Source: Scedosporium boydii (lineage: Eukaryota > Ascomycota > Sordariomycetes > Microascales > Microascaceae). From it: DNA of 64,000 nt. A model generated the notes under the pieces. It was not told the origin of the DNA and made no database searches. It worked only from the letters and a program-made list of their open reading frames with translations. Each line of letters begins with the position of its first letter. Position 1 is the first letter of the stretch. Location of the stretch: assembly GCA_002221725.1 (NCBI GenBank), contig NJFT01000092.1, positions 62,001-126,000 of the forward strand. The letters run 5' to 3'. Both the position numbers and the translations under genes were made by a program. Positions 1 to 10,988 of this stretch are shown here, in pieces.

Positions 1-458
1 GCGGTTCGGAGGGGCGAGCAGGTAAAATCGGCAGCACACGTCGGCTTGGGCTCGCCTTCCGCCGGGGGCACTTCAAAAACGCAAGTTGCTAGAGTGACTC
101 TAAGATTGTCTGTATCGCAAGCCAAGTCAGTGACCCAAGTCTAATTGAACAGAGGAAAGGAATGAAAAGAGAATCACTTACAGAGAAGCCATTGCTGGTC
201 GGTCTCCGATCCATTGGTGTGCGTGCTCGACTCTAGACACGTAAAGCAAGCCTTCATCCGAGCACCCGCCGCTGTTGATCGGATAGCCTCATCGCCGCAC
301 ACGATCTCGGACGAGTTCCCAGTCGCCTCAGGAGACGCTGGAACATCGCAGATGGAGGCGCATGGTGATCCAGGAGCGACTTGGAAGCCGAGGACAGCGT
401 GCCAGCTCGCGATCGCGAGCAAGGCAGAGACGATGCGTAGTAATTGAGTCATCGTCAT
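1..458 (-). CDS. Secreted Cys-containing fungal protein, 5' part only
   Basis: Partial gene running off the left edge. Exon 1 is 182-458 and exon 2 begins at 109, separated by a 71-nt intron (donor GTAAGT at 181, acceptor CAG at 110-112). The spliced frame runs smoothly from the QQWLL end of exon 1 into YNLRVTLATCVFE and stays open to base 1. The first ~24 residues (MTMTQLLRIVSALLAIASWH...) form a signal peptide. The mature part has paired cysteines (CASIC, CFTCLE), an EIVCGDE motif and an N-glycosylation site (NSS). From memory this resembles a family of secreted or surface proteins of unknown function common in Pezizomycotina, often with a C-terminal membrane segment, which here would lie outside the window. 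The start is the first of two nearby ATGs; the second (residue 3) is also possible. The role is unknown. Confidence 0.72.
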
Positions 459-1544
459 CTAGATGTGTAGTTGGTGTCGCACGGAGGGAAGAAAAAAGAG
501 ATGTTTCAAGAACCGCGATGGAATTAGGGAGTCCAGTAATTATGAACCCGGAAGTAGGCGCGTGTGGGCACAAGCAAAAGGCAGGGAGGGCGATATGGAC
601 AGACAATAACCGCAGCCAGCACGGTTTGGGGTATATACAAGCGGTGGCGCTTCGCCTCGAAAAAGAGGTCGAGGATGATGGTCGAGGCCAGAAAACAAGA
701 CCGTGATCTTACCAAACTCAAATTACTCTGGGTTAAGAAATCCGAGAGAAACCCGGGTGGCCCATCAGGCGGCCGGCGAGGCCTTCATTTTGTAAATCAT
801 CTTGGTCGCCCGACGACGACCAGTCCAGTCCCCCTCTCTGATTGCGCCGTCGAAATCCTGGCGCTAGAGAAGATATCACGTCGAGTCGTCCGAGAAGGGA
901 ATAGCGAACAAGGAAATCTCAAGAGTGGTTCGTGAACTAGCGGTAACGTGGTAAAATTGATGGTATTAATAGAAGCGAGCACTCGAGCTGCAGGGCCAAG
1001 ATCCCATTCCTGGTAAGCCTCGAGAAACTAACGATCCACTCCGTGCGGGGAGGGTGGTGACGGCACGGAAGATCCTCTCTCAATGGTCCTGTTAGCGCCC
1101 ACCTTCGGTGACGAGCCGCTCACACTTCCCGCCTCTGTCCAATCACGATGGATGCAACCCTGTAAGAATCCCAGATCTGGCCGGGTCATTTTGGGTGCGG
1201 CGCTCTGCAATCGGGCACAGACAGAAAATTGCCCACCTGTGCCAGCCATCATTGAGCAGCCAGGAAACTTTCTCCATGGATTGAGTGAGCTCATGCATGG
1301 CTGGGAAGTGACGCTCTCTCACCGCTGGGTTCTCGTCACGATGCTAGTGAGATTCTCATCATCATGGGACCACGAAAAATTCTGGGCATTTTCTGAGCAT
1401 CCATCGCGCGATTCCATGCAAATACCGAACCAGGATTAGTTGGATGCTAAGAGAAGAGTAGATGTGATGAGGGAAAGGGAACCAGTAAGAAATGGCGCAT
1501 AACCGTTCACCAATATCCATCACAGCATCACTTGCCTTAGGCCT
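459..1544. other. Intergenic, no gene seen
   Basis: This is the upstream region of the secreted-protein gene on the left. The open frames here have no recognisable domain, no signal peptide and no splice-consistent extension. I see no tRNA, no tandem repeat and no transposon end. Confidence 0.5.
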
Positions 1545-2290
1545 CTAGCCGGCCCGCTCAACCCCACGCTTTCTTTCCTTTTCCTCAAATCGGATTAGAA
1601 CAATCCCAGTATCAATGACAGGGCCCCGCTTCTTGAAGATATCAACAACCTTAATCGCAAAGTCTGCAAAGGCCGACAGACCGAATTTGCTCTTGACCTA
1701 GACTTGGCATTCCTTGTGCTTGTTGTCCCTTTTCGAGAATTGCGAATGACCACGCTCCACTTCGATTCGCCAACGGTCTTGCTATGCGACTTGCGTGGCC
1801 TGATTTTGCCAACGACCTTGCCCGGGCGCTTCAAAGTGCGAGGTCGACGAGCATCATCACCGACGACGCATGCGGCTGCTGCAGACTGGCGCGTCGCGAC
1901 ACCTCTCTTGTGGAAGTGGGTGTTGATACGAATCCATCCATTGGAGTTGAGATCGGTGAGTGTGGTCCGAGTGAACTTGGAGGAGCGAAGGTTCCAAATG
2001 AACCCCCCCTCGATCTTCCTGCTGATTGACCGCCACACGCTTCTCGACGTCCATCTTATCCGGATCAACGGGCCCGGTCGAGTCGTTGCGGTCCATAACA
2101 TTTATCAGAGGAAATGAGTCTTCTACGACGATGACGAGAGGAAGAGCCATGCCGGCACCCTCACAAAGAATGAAGTCATCACCGCCAGACTGACCACTGT
2201 TGGCATCCGAAGGAGCTGCCCTGGAAATGGCGGCTGCCAAGACATGGAAAAGAGAAGACAACGCCGGACGTAAGTTTAAATTTCGGCGCA
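1545..2290 (-). pseudogene. Possible decayed small-protein gene
   Basis: On the minus strand, coding-like stretches sit in two frames. One frame holds a region with DDFILCEGAGMALPLVIVVE followed by KMDVEKRVAVNQQEDRGG. After a G-run near 1999-2005 the neighbouring frame looks more protein-like (WNLRSSKFTRTTL, then NGWIRINTHFHKRG). The first frame resumes at 1697 right after a TAG that could act as a splice acceptor, with KFGLSAFADFAIKVVDIF and IDTGIVLIRFEEKE before a stop at 1545-1547. No single spliced model joins all parts. A decayed gene or chance frames are both possible; no family was recognised. Confidence 0.22.
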
Positions 2291-3701
2291 AGCAAAAACA
2301 TGTATGTGCCAGTGACATCGGGGTGAATTGACGAGCCTCGGCGCTTCGAGCCAGGGGCGACAGATTAGAAGGTGCTGCCTGAGTTGGGAGGCAAGTGTCT
2401 CCGTTGCAAGGAGCCCTCGATCGCTTTATCGTTTTCCGTGGCGATTTGAGCACTCCCTTCCCACCTTATTATCCGCGCCGGGGTGTCGCCTTGATATCAG
2501 TGTAGGGTTATGAAAGCAAGCTTGGAGATTGGTCGTTGGCTTGCTCCAAGCCTCATTGCAATGTGCCAATGCCTTCACAACGAGAGGGCACAGATACCTT
2601 GGTAAGTTGTTGGGTCGTCATCGGGTGTGTCCTTCCTCTACGGGCCGAAGATGGGCAGCCACGAGTCCTTAATTGGGTACAGAGGCAACCCCTCCTTGAC
2701 GTCTGTTGAGGTTCGATTAACCCAGACTGGTATAATCTGGGTTCTTCGGAGATGAGCTCGCCTGTTGGCTTCGGCTCACCTTCCTCGGCCGGACTGGGGC
2801 AGGGCTAAACCGTGATGGCAAAACCCGTCCCGATAACGGGCCCAGTGAAGAAGACATTGTGGCTTCTCTATCTTGGCTGCGTGCGCGGCGACCCCCATGA
2901 ACCATGGCTACTTTCGAGCTTAGGTATTGCCATTGACGGAGCTCGCGAAGCCTTTGTGGCGACGCCACACGAGTGTGGTTCATCCATCTTCTGGTTCTAC
3001 TCCAGGTACGGTGTGCCGGCGACGTAAATGATTCCCATAAATGCCAGCTGCCCCTGCTTCTTTTTCCTTCCGATAGCTTGGGCATGGATTGATTACGAAG
3101 GCCAAGGCCGCATCTTTCTGTCGTAGATTGACTGTCACTAGGGGGTTACCAAGGCACATGATCTAGGGCGTTCGGACATCAGAGACTGCATCACAATAAC
3201 CGCATTCCTTCCCAACTAGGAGTCGCTCTGGTAGACAGCAGCCAAGCCAAAATCCGCAGAGGCAAGACAGGTAGTGCGAAGCATTAAAGAAAAGGGAGGT
3301 GATGCCCAGCTCTTCCTTCCTCATCGCCTTACCTCTCCCATTGCCACATGTTCCAGGCCAGACTGAAGGTCCCTTGCTCTTTCCGTTCCCCTACTCTCCG
3401 CCTTCCTCACTGAGGCGTGTACAAGAAAGCGCTTTCCTGGTATGAAGATGGATGACATCATGCTCCTGCTGAAGTCGCATGTGAATCGAGATCGGATGGT
3501 AGAAGTTACCTTCCTTGTTCAGGAATGGCCTGGGTGGAGACATCGAGTGCTTCTCCTGGTCGAAGATATCGAATATTCGGGAGGATCAATGATGGATTCA
3601 TCTCAGAGTCAAGGAAGACACTTTTTACCGACCAACAGGAGCTTAATTTTTCTAAACATATTGTTAGATCTATGGATGCTTATCAAATAATTCACCGGAC
3701 A
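2291..3701. other. Intergenic, no gene seen
   Basis: Mixed-composition DNA upstream of the F-box gene. Open frames here are short and overlap on both strands without domain signatures. Nothing else is supported. Confidence 0.45.
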
Positions 3702-4739
3702 ATGTCCGTCATCAGTTTTATTATCATCTACCTCTCTCAACTCTTGCGACCTCCTCCACCACCGGAGCGAACGACACTCCTCTCCCTCCCTACGGAACTA
3801 GTGCACGCAATCGTTTCCAAACTCCCTCTGGCAGAGCGTGTAATGCTCTCTAAGACATGCCGAGCCTTGAGATACCTCCTCCGCGCTGAATGCACGATAG
3901 CCATCCGCGCAATAACCTACCGAGAACGCATCGCCTTTCTCGCCGGAGTGTCCGCTTGCGTCTCGAATCGCTACCTCTGTCCACTCTGCTACGAAACCCA
4001 CATGGTCAACACCCGAGACACGCCCACATCCTTTCGTTGGCCCCCTTGTCAGCAGAACACGGTACTACCTCCTCGCAGACCCGACATATCTCGTCCCAAG
4101 CTTGGAGCATACCACCTAGGACAACACCACATCCAGCTGGCCCTCAAACTCCATCGGAACCGCGATCCCAAATACGCCAAGTACCTCGACAAGCTTTTGG
4201 CACCTTACTTCGTCCCCCATTTGATATCGCCGCGGGACACCTCCTACATGGCCCAGCCCACCATCGTCGATGGTCGGTACATCCTCTTCAGAAGTTAGAA
4301 GCAACAACCTAGAAGCTCCACCATCGTGAGGAACATGCCGCTCTGCCCACACAAGACATTCGATGGGATTGAGATCACGAGGCATCCCATGGCATGCGAC
4401 CCCGATTACCACGTCAGAACAGATACACCTAGCGAAGAGCTCGTCTTTCATGATTCGTGCCCCCGGTGTCCTACAGACTACTCGGTGGAGGTGCTTCCTG
4501 GTCTGGTCATCTTCAATGTTTGGCAGGACTTTGGAGGGGAGGGTCCGATGCTCGATCCGGCCTGGGCCGTCATGGTCGAAACAAGATGGAACGATAAGAC
4601 CACGGGGCCATCAGTGTGTCATGAGGCTAGAAGCGTCAGAGAAGCGTTCGTCAGGAGGGACACTGGGCAAAATCGGATTCCTCTACGGCGAAAATACTTG
4701 ACATCGCGAGATGACACGGATGCAGTGGTTGTGGAATGA
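3702..4739 (+). pseudogene. F-box protein gene with in-frame stop
   Basis: The frame from ATG 3702 encodes a proline run, then a clear F-box (LLSLPTELVHAIVSKLPLAE, continuing RVMLSKTCRALRYLL) about 25-60 residues in. F-box proteins bind Skp1 in SCF ubiquitin ligases. After the box come cysteine pairs (CPLCYE) and a VDGRYILFR stretch typical of fungal orphan F-box proteins. A TAG at 4296-4298 interrupts the frame. The same frame then continues (RNMPLCPHKTF, CPRCPTDYSVEV) to TGA at 4737-4739, with the CPH motif at the spacing I expect from the family. This suggests one nonsense change in an otherwise intact ORF. A 36-nt GT-AG segment (4277-4312) would splice out the stop but is very short for an intron. 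Earlier in-frame ATGs exist at 3525 and 3672. Confidence 0.65.
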
Positions 4740-6022
4740 AGGGCACGAGCGGATGAGGCTACGACGTGGACGATTTCCTCACAGAGAATAAGCGTCATTT
4801 CTTGCCCTGATGGCTGACGACGATGTGCTGTTAGCCCCGAGCTGTTTTTTAATCATTTGTCCTAGCATTGATATTGTCTGATGAAGCGCATACAAGGGGA
4901 ATGTGGTATTCGAAGAAAGCGAGAAGTCGCAAATAGTTTATAGCGAAGACTTGGGGTATGTTCAAGCAGCAGACAATCAACTCTCCCCAGGTTTTCATTT
5001 GACAGACGTATTGCAGCATGAGCTCTCTAGCCCAGGAGCCAAATTAGAAAATCATAGTCCATAGAAAGTGAGATAGCCTCATCATCTCCAGATGCCGAAG
5101 CATTGGATCTCCTGCTTGTCAGCAATCGTAAGCCCACCGGCTTCGGAAGAGCGCCGCCAGCCAACGCCCCGTTCCCACATGCCAACGGGCGCCGGGATGC
5201 ACTCTCCCAACCTCTAGCCATCATCTCCTTCCCATTGGCTCGAGCAGGACCAAGAGCCATGTACGAGCCGGACGTTCTATCCTGCAAGACGCCCACTCCC
5301 ACACCACATTAGCGGACGATGAAGTCCGAGGTGAGAGTCTTTTAGTAAGTGGGATATGTAACTTGCACACCCCGCGTCATCTCCAAAATGCCTAACGCTG
5401 TGCCCAAAGAGCCCTCGCATGGAATGTCCGTGCAACGAGACGGTAATCGCGGGAAGGAAGCGGGTGTCACACGGGAGACCGATTTTTCTTTTTCCTTTTC
5501 TTTCCGTTTTCTCTTTTTCTCTTTATCTCTTTCACCTCTGGATGACACGCAGAAAACGGATGGTTTACACGTCATCAACAGCTCAAGCATCGAATAGGGG
5601 CAGAATAGAGCATCCATGGATGGCAGCACATGCAGCACATGGTGTGATGGCGGTTGCATTTCTTTTTTTTGTCCTACCTTCGAAAAGGGAGGTGTGAGCA
5701 ATCTTGATCGAGGGAAAGAAGCCTTGGCCTTGCATGTACGAAGTAGGAACATTGAGGACCAATGCCACTTCACCCGTGGAGATAGAACATTGAAGTTGCG
5801 TTGGTCTCTGTGATGTGACTTCACGTTGTCAGCACGAGGTTGTAGCCGCGGAAGTGCCAAAGTCTTGGTCTAGAAACGGGCGCCACGAGGGCACGCCTAT
5901 CCCCAGGTTAGGTCATAGCGTTGATATGGGTGAGCTTTGGTGTACCGATTTCCGATCCATTGAGTTGTATCGGTCGGCGCGAGGAATAAGCAAATGGAGC
6001 TCACGGGGCTGGAGAAAAGAAT

Positions 6023-6160
6023 AAAAAAAAAAAAAAAAAAAAAAAAGTTGGACTTTGGCCTCAGAAAAATCCCGGGGTTAACACGGAGAACGTCTCTCTT
6101 AAAAAAAAATAAAATAAAATATAATACAATAAAATATGATAAATTTATTTAAAGATTTAG
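6023..6160. repeat. A24 tract and A/T-rich tail-like segment
   Basis: A run of 24 A (6023-6046) is followed by about 50 mixed bases and then a second A-rich stretch (6101-6160) built of AAAAT/AATAA units. The pattern resembles the 3' tail of a retroposed sequence, but no reverse transcriptase or SINE head is visible beside it. It may equally be simple low-complexity DNA. Confidence 0.45.
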
Positions 6161-9100
6161 ACTCAGGCCTAGATTCCAGCCCAATATGCAGGGACATGGC
6201 ACAAATTTGGTGTCAGCAAAAAGCAAGCAACTGAAGCATTCGTTGGCGAGATCAGATCTGGCAAGAATGGCGAGTGTAAACCAAAAGAGTGAGTGAGCAC
6301 ATTTGGTTCAGTTCGACGACGGGGATCATGATTTCACCAGTCGCTTAGTCTAAGTTATTCTGGGGACTGATTGAGGAGATCGCCCGCATGGGCAGAGGCA
6401 GGTGGGAGGAAGATCGACAAGATGCACGACTAATGTTTTGATATCATGACTCGCTTAACCAGCCCTACCAGCCCGCTCCCAGACTCCAGTTTATTTGCTT
6501 TTTCTTTTTTGTTTTTCCTATCTGCTATCATCCCTTCGCTACCCTACGAAGTACCCTTTGCCCTCCAGGGAGAATCTCCGAGGAAATATTAGTATGGTGG
6601 CGATGAGACAGCAAACGGAGACGGAGAAGCTTAGGGCTGTCGATCGGAATCTGTTGGCGGCCGAGGTCTGGAGGGCAGATCGTGGCTCTAGCCCGAACTC
6701 CTGGATTGCTGGAGAGCTACGACGCGACCAATAACGAGATCGGACGACGACCCCTTCAATATCAAGATGATCTGCCAGTACAGGGAGGTTGCAGTAGTCA
6801 GTCCCCAACCGCTACGGCTTGAAGATCTGTGCAAGGCGGGCGTTTCAACGGGACAGTGCGGCTGGAAAGAAGCAAATGAAACCGGGGGGAAGAGACAGAC
6901 AGGCGGTCTGCCGGCGTGCGCTAGACAAGACGGCCTCGGGGCTATCCCGGGGACGAGGCAGATCCTCGAGGTTTAGCGTACGCGGCTGAGAACAACATCA
7001 ATGAGAACCCCGGTTTGATGAGGGTGTTCTCTGCGAATGATTGATGATGAGCATGTCCCAGAATTCTTCTTGGCAGGCAAATAGTGCAAACACCAGGAAT
7101 GGGTGGACTATGTACAAGATCAAATTGGACGACACACCCAAAGTCACCACACCGGGTTGAAGTCTCGGTTGCAATATTCCAACCCTGTCCGCGGAACCTC
7201 ATCCCGGTGATGGAATCCTACAAGGCACAAACTTCAATTGTCGAGCTTCGGAAGAGCTGGCGTAACCCGTTGATTGACCTCCGGTCCAGCACTGACATCA
7301 TGACGAGGGTTAGATATCGCCGCTCAAGCATCAATCTTCATCTAAATCCGGTAATGAGCCAATGCATTCGCGTGGCGTAGGTTGCTCCTTTCAAATCCTG
7401 AATCCTAGGGTTTCAGTTGCATTCAATGCCTCTGTCAAGGACCGTAGAGATTCGGTTCCTCGTAAAAAAAGGATTTTCTTTCTTTTTTTCTTTCATCGGC
7501 ACTCCTGGGAAGCTGATATTAGGACCGAATCGTCAACGGCCAAGATGCCTTCCTTGGGAGGTAACACAAACACCGGGGGGTTCCATTCATGCCCCTGGCA
7601 TGAAGGAAACCGGTCTTCCCTTGTCAAAGCGGGGTCGAAACCGGGAACGCATCAGAACGAAATATTAACAGAGACGGACAATGACTTCAAAGTTGGAGAT
7701 AGTCCGCGATCCTGGGACCTTGGCCTTGGAAGGGAAGGGAGACCTCCCGGAGCAATGGCAAATGGTGGAATGTGGGCCTGGGAAGACCGAATGGCATCGC
7801 TTTGAAGCAGCTCTGTCAAGGTGGCGCATGCGTTGGTCTCGATCGAAGGGATGGAGTTGGGCTGCATCGTTAATCCCGAGTTAGGATCGACTGGCTCAGC
7901 GCCAATCGTCCAATTTTTTTGGCCCATGTTTAACAGCGAAGACACGCACACCTACGTCACAGAACCTGTCGTGTGAGATCGCCAAGTTGCCTCTTTTCAC
8001 GCTGAAAAGATGCGGCTCTCACCGAGTTACTGCCGCCAATCGAGAGTTGGCTTTGCAACAAATTTTTTCTTTTTTCTTTTTCCTCTGGAGGGTCTTTTTT
8101 GCCCCTTGTTTTCTGCTCGGTCTTGCTGCCTGGCAATTTCACCAAAGAGGTGCTTGAAATGACAAACAGGGCACTGACGCCGCGGAAATGAGCCTTGTCA
8201 AGAGGCAAAGCAGTTAGCCAAGGCAGCTTGTCCTTACCCTCAAGCATCGCATCGACAGGGGGAAGAATATTAGTGTTGAGAGGTTATCACATTCAATAGG
8301 TCGTGGTAGCGATAATGCACCTCTGAAATGAGACCTCAAGGGCCAGGCGCTGCGGCGACTTCCGTTTAATGTCGCACTTTCATGCAGGAGCTAAGAGCGG
8401 TCAGTCGGCCAGGCCTGGCCAGCCAGCGACCTGTGATTTGCAGACTCTCCTGGTCCAAAGGCCTGGGCTAGGGCCCTATCAGTAGGGCTGGTCCCTGGAC
8501 GAAGAGCACGGGAGAAGCACATCTGCGCAAAGCGACAAGGGTGGCAACGGGAAGGGCGCAAGGGAGAAATTGGGAGGGAAGAGATGAATTGATGGGAGCA
8601 CACAAGACGTTAATTCCAATCTTGAGATACGGCAGGGATGAGGCCCATTTGACGTAACACATTGGCTTATCGTCTCGACATTTTGTTTCAACACGAGATG
8701 ATGCATCTACGAAGTAATCTTGGCCAAGCAGCTTAGTTTCTCCAGCTTCAAGGGAGTCAATTGATCAATGATAGCAACCGCCAGGCCATCCACTCATCCA
8801 CCGCCGACTATGTAGGTACTTCGTACAACCTGCGCTGTAACACCGTGTTCATGAGGCTGATCAACCAAAACCCATCCAGCCAGGCTCAACTCGGTAAGTA
8901 TCTGAGCACAGCAATGCTTAACCCTGCACATGCGCTCTCCGTGTTCAGTCCCCGCTGCAGCATCTCATTAAAGATGACTGTTAACCCTGGACAAGCTGGC
9001 TGGGACCGTGACCAAGCCATGCTTGCTCCGCAGATTGACAGATTGCCAGCCGGGCGATGGGGGTGTTTTGCGAACCGGGCCCTACACTGAGTTGATAGGC

Positions 9101-10972
9101 TCCAAAATTCGTACTCGTAAGGAGGAGAAACAGAACGGAGTCCTGGCGTTGGGGAGTATGCCTATACTTGCAGGAACGGAAAGTTTATGACGGAGATGTC
9201 TCGGGGCTTGCGTCTGTCTAACGGAAACCCTCCCGGGAAAGCCAAAAATCTCAGGGGGGTGAAACAAGATCCAATCGTGGGGTTTTTCCCCTCTCGCTGA
9301 GACAACTGCGCCTCGATGGCTTACGAGGTATTACACGACGCAAGCTGGACCTGGCTTGCCTGTTGAGAACTTGGGAAACTCGAGTCGAGGAAACAATTCT
9401 GGGATGGCGTATTATTATTACGGCTTGTACCATCTTCATTCACCACACTCTGCCGTTTTGAAGTCTTTCTGCATTTTCTTGGCAAGTTCACTAGCGCCCT
9501 GTTTCCATCGATCGACTGGTCTAGAAGAGGTGAGGGAGAGAACAAAAAAAATGTGGATCAATTTGCTCTCTCCACAGCACTCTGTTCTGGCCCAAACTCA
9601 GAGTTCCTTGATTTCCTTGATTTTTTTTTCTTTCTTGCTTCGTACTTTGTCCCGATATATCAAGCGGGGACAGAACGGAATGCAAGAAACGAACGAACGA
9701 ATGAAGTGCAGGATAATGGAGTGCCACCTTCTCTTTCAACTCGTAGCTTGTCATACCCAAGTTCTGGCCCTCGCTCTCGCTTTCGCCTTTGCTCAGCCCT
9801 GTTTCTGGTGCTGCGGGTAGCCTTGAGAGATAGCGAGCTGATGCTAAATGTTTGCTTCCTATCCTCTCTGGAACGTGTCTGTGAAACCGGCCTGAGGGAG
9901 CTCAGCCCTAAAGACAACCGGATCCTTGGCAGCCGGCCGAAGTCGCGGAAAGCTGTCTCTTGCTGTCTCTTCCCGAGCTGCCTAAAGAGGCATTCCGAGA
10001 GACCTGTCTTGCTTGACAGAAGCTGGTTCATTTTGCTCTGCCTTTTCGTTGTAATGTCCCATTGTCGTTATGCGTTATGCCTCACCCGGGACTACACTTC
10101 TTTCAATGTGATGGTTCAAGTCAGAACCCATGAATTGTTCTAATAAGCACTAACATCAATTCGATCTCATGACACCGAACCTCAAGTCTGAGGGCGAGAT
10201 CCTGTCAAAGTGCAGTCTCCACAACAACTGCCTTACAGGGCGGCCAAGCCCATAAGGCACGAGAGTGATGGTCGGAATTGGACAGACATGGCATGAGCAT
10301 GCTTCATGGTGGTACGGCCCAGCCATTTTCTCTTTCTCCGAAAATGGAGGGAAACACCAAAAAGCAAGGTTAGCCGTGTGACCATCGAAGCAAGACACAT
10401 TCTGACCACCATCTCCATCGAGCCCCCGCTAGTATGAGTACACGCACTGAGAGTAGTTACAGAGTCTCCGAGAAGGGAGAGGGGGAAATGTGAACTGCAT
10501 TTCCCATAAATCAAAACGCAGGGGAGCCACTTTTGCCGTCTCTAATGGTTGAGCCCTTTTTTTTTTTCGAGCTAATATTCGCCAGCCTTAATTCTAAGTT
10601 TGCCGAGTAGGCCAGCACCAACCTTTTCTCAGGCCATGTTAGAGGCGAATACTTTCGTCAAGAGTCATCAATTAAGTCAAGGTCGAGCGAGTTCGGCGAC
10701 TGATGTTTGCTTGCTGTTTACGAGGCTATACGCACCGAGCCTCATTGGTCTAGAACAGGAGTGCACGAGTCGTTTAACACCATCACATCACATCCCGGAG
10801 TGGCCAAACTCTTCATCTGAGAGAATTCAAGTTGGCAGCCCGGTCAGCCCTATGCCTAGTTTGGTATACATTGCTTGTACCTCGTACATACGGATTGTGC
10901 CACTCCCCAATCTTCCGTAACCTGCCGTGCCTGGTTTACCTACTTCGTAGGTCCACCCACCACCCCTTGCCT

Positions 10973-10988
10973 TACGAAGTACTTCGTA
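10973..10988. repeat. 16-bp perfect palindrome of two 9-mers
   Basis: Two copies of the dispersed 9-mer overlap head to head, giving TACGAAGTACTTCGTA, a perfect inverted repeat. Further exact copies lie at 10941-10949 and 11023-11031, so four copies fall within 91 bp. Confidence 0.9.

Noticed and set aside
9356..10143. Overlapping plus frames of 154 and 196 codons and a minus frame of 123
   Set aside because: No domain, no consistent splice sites, composition like translated noncoding DNA.
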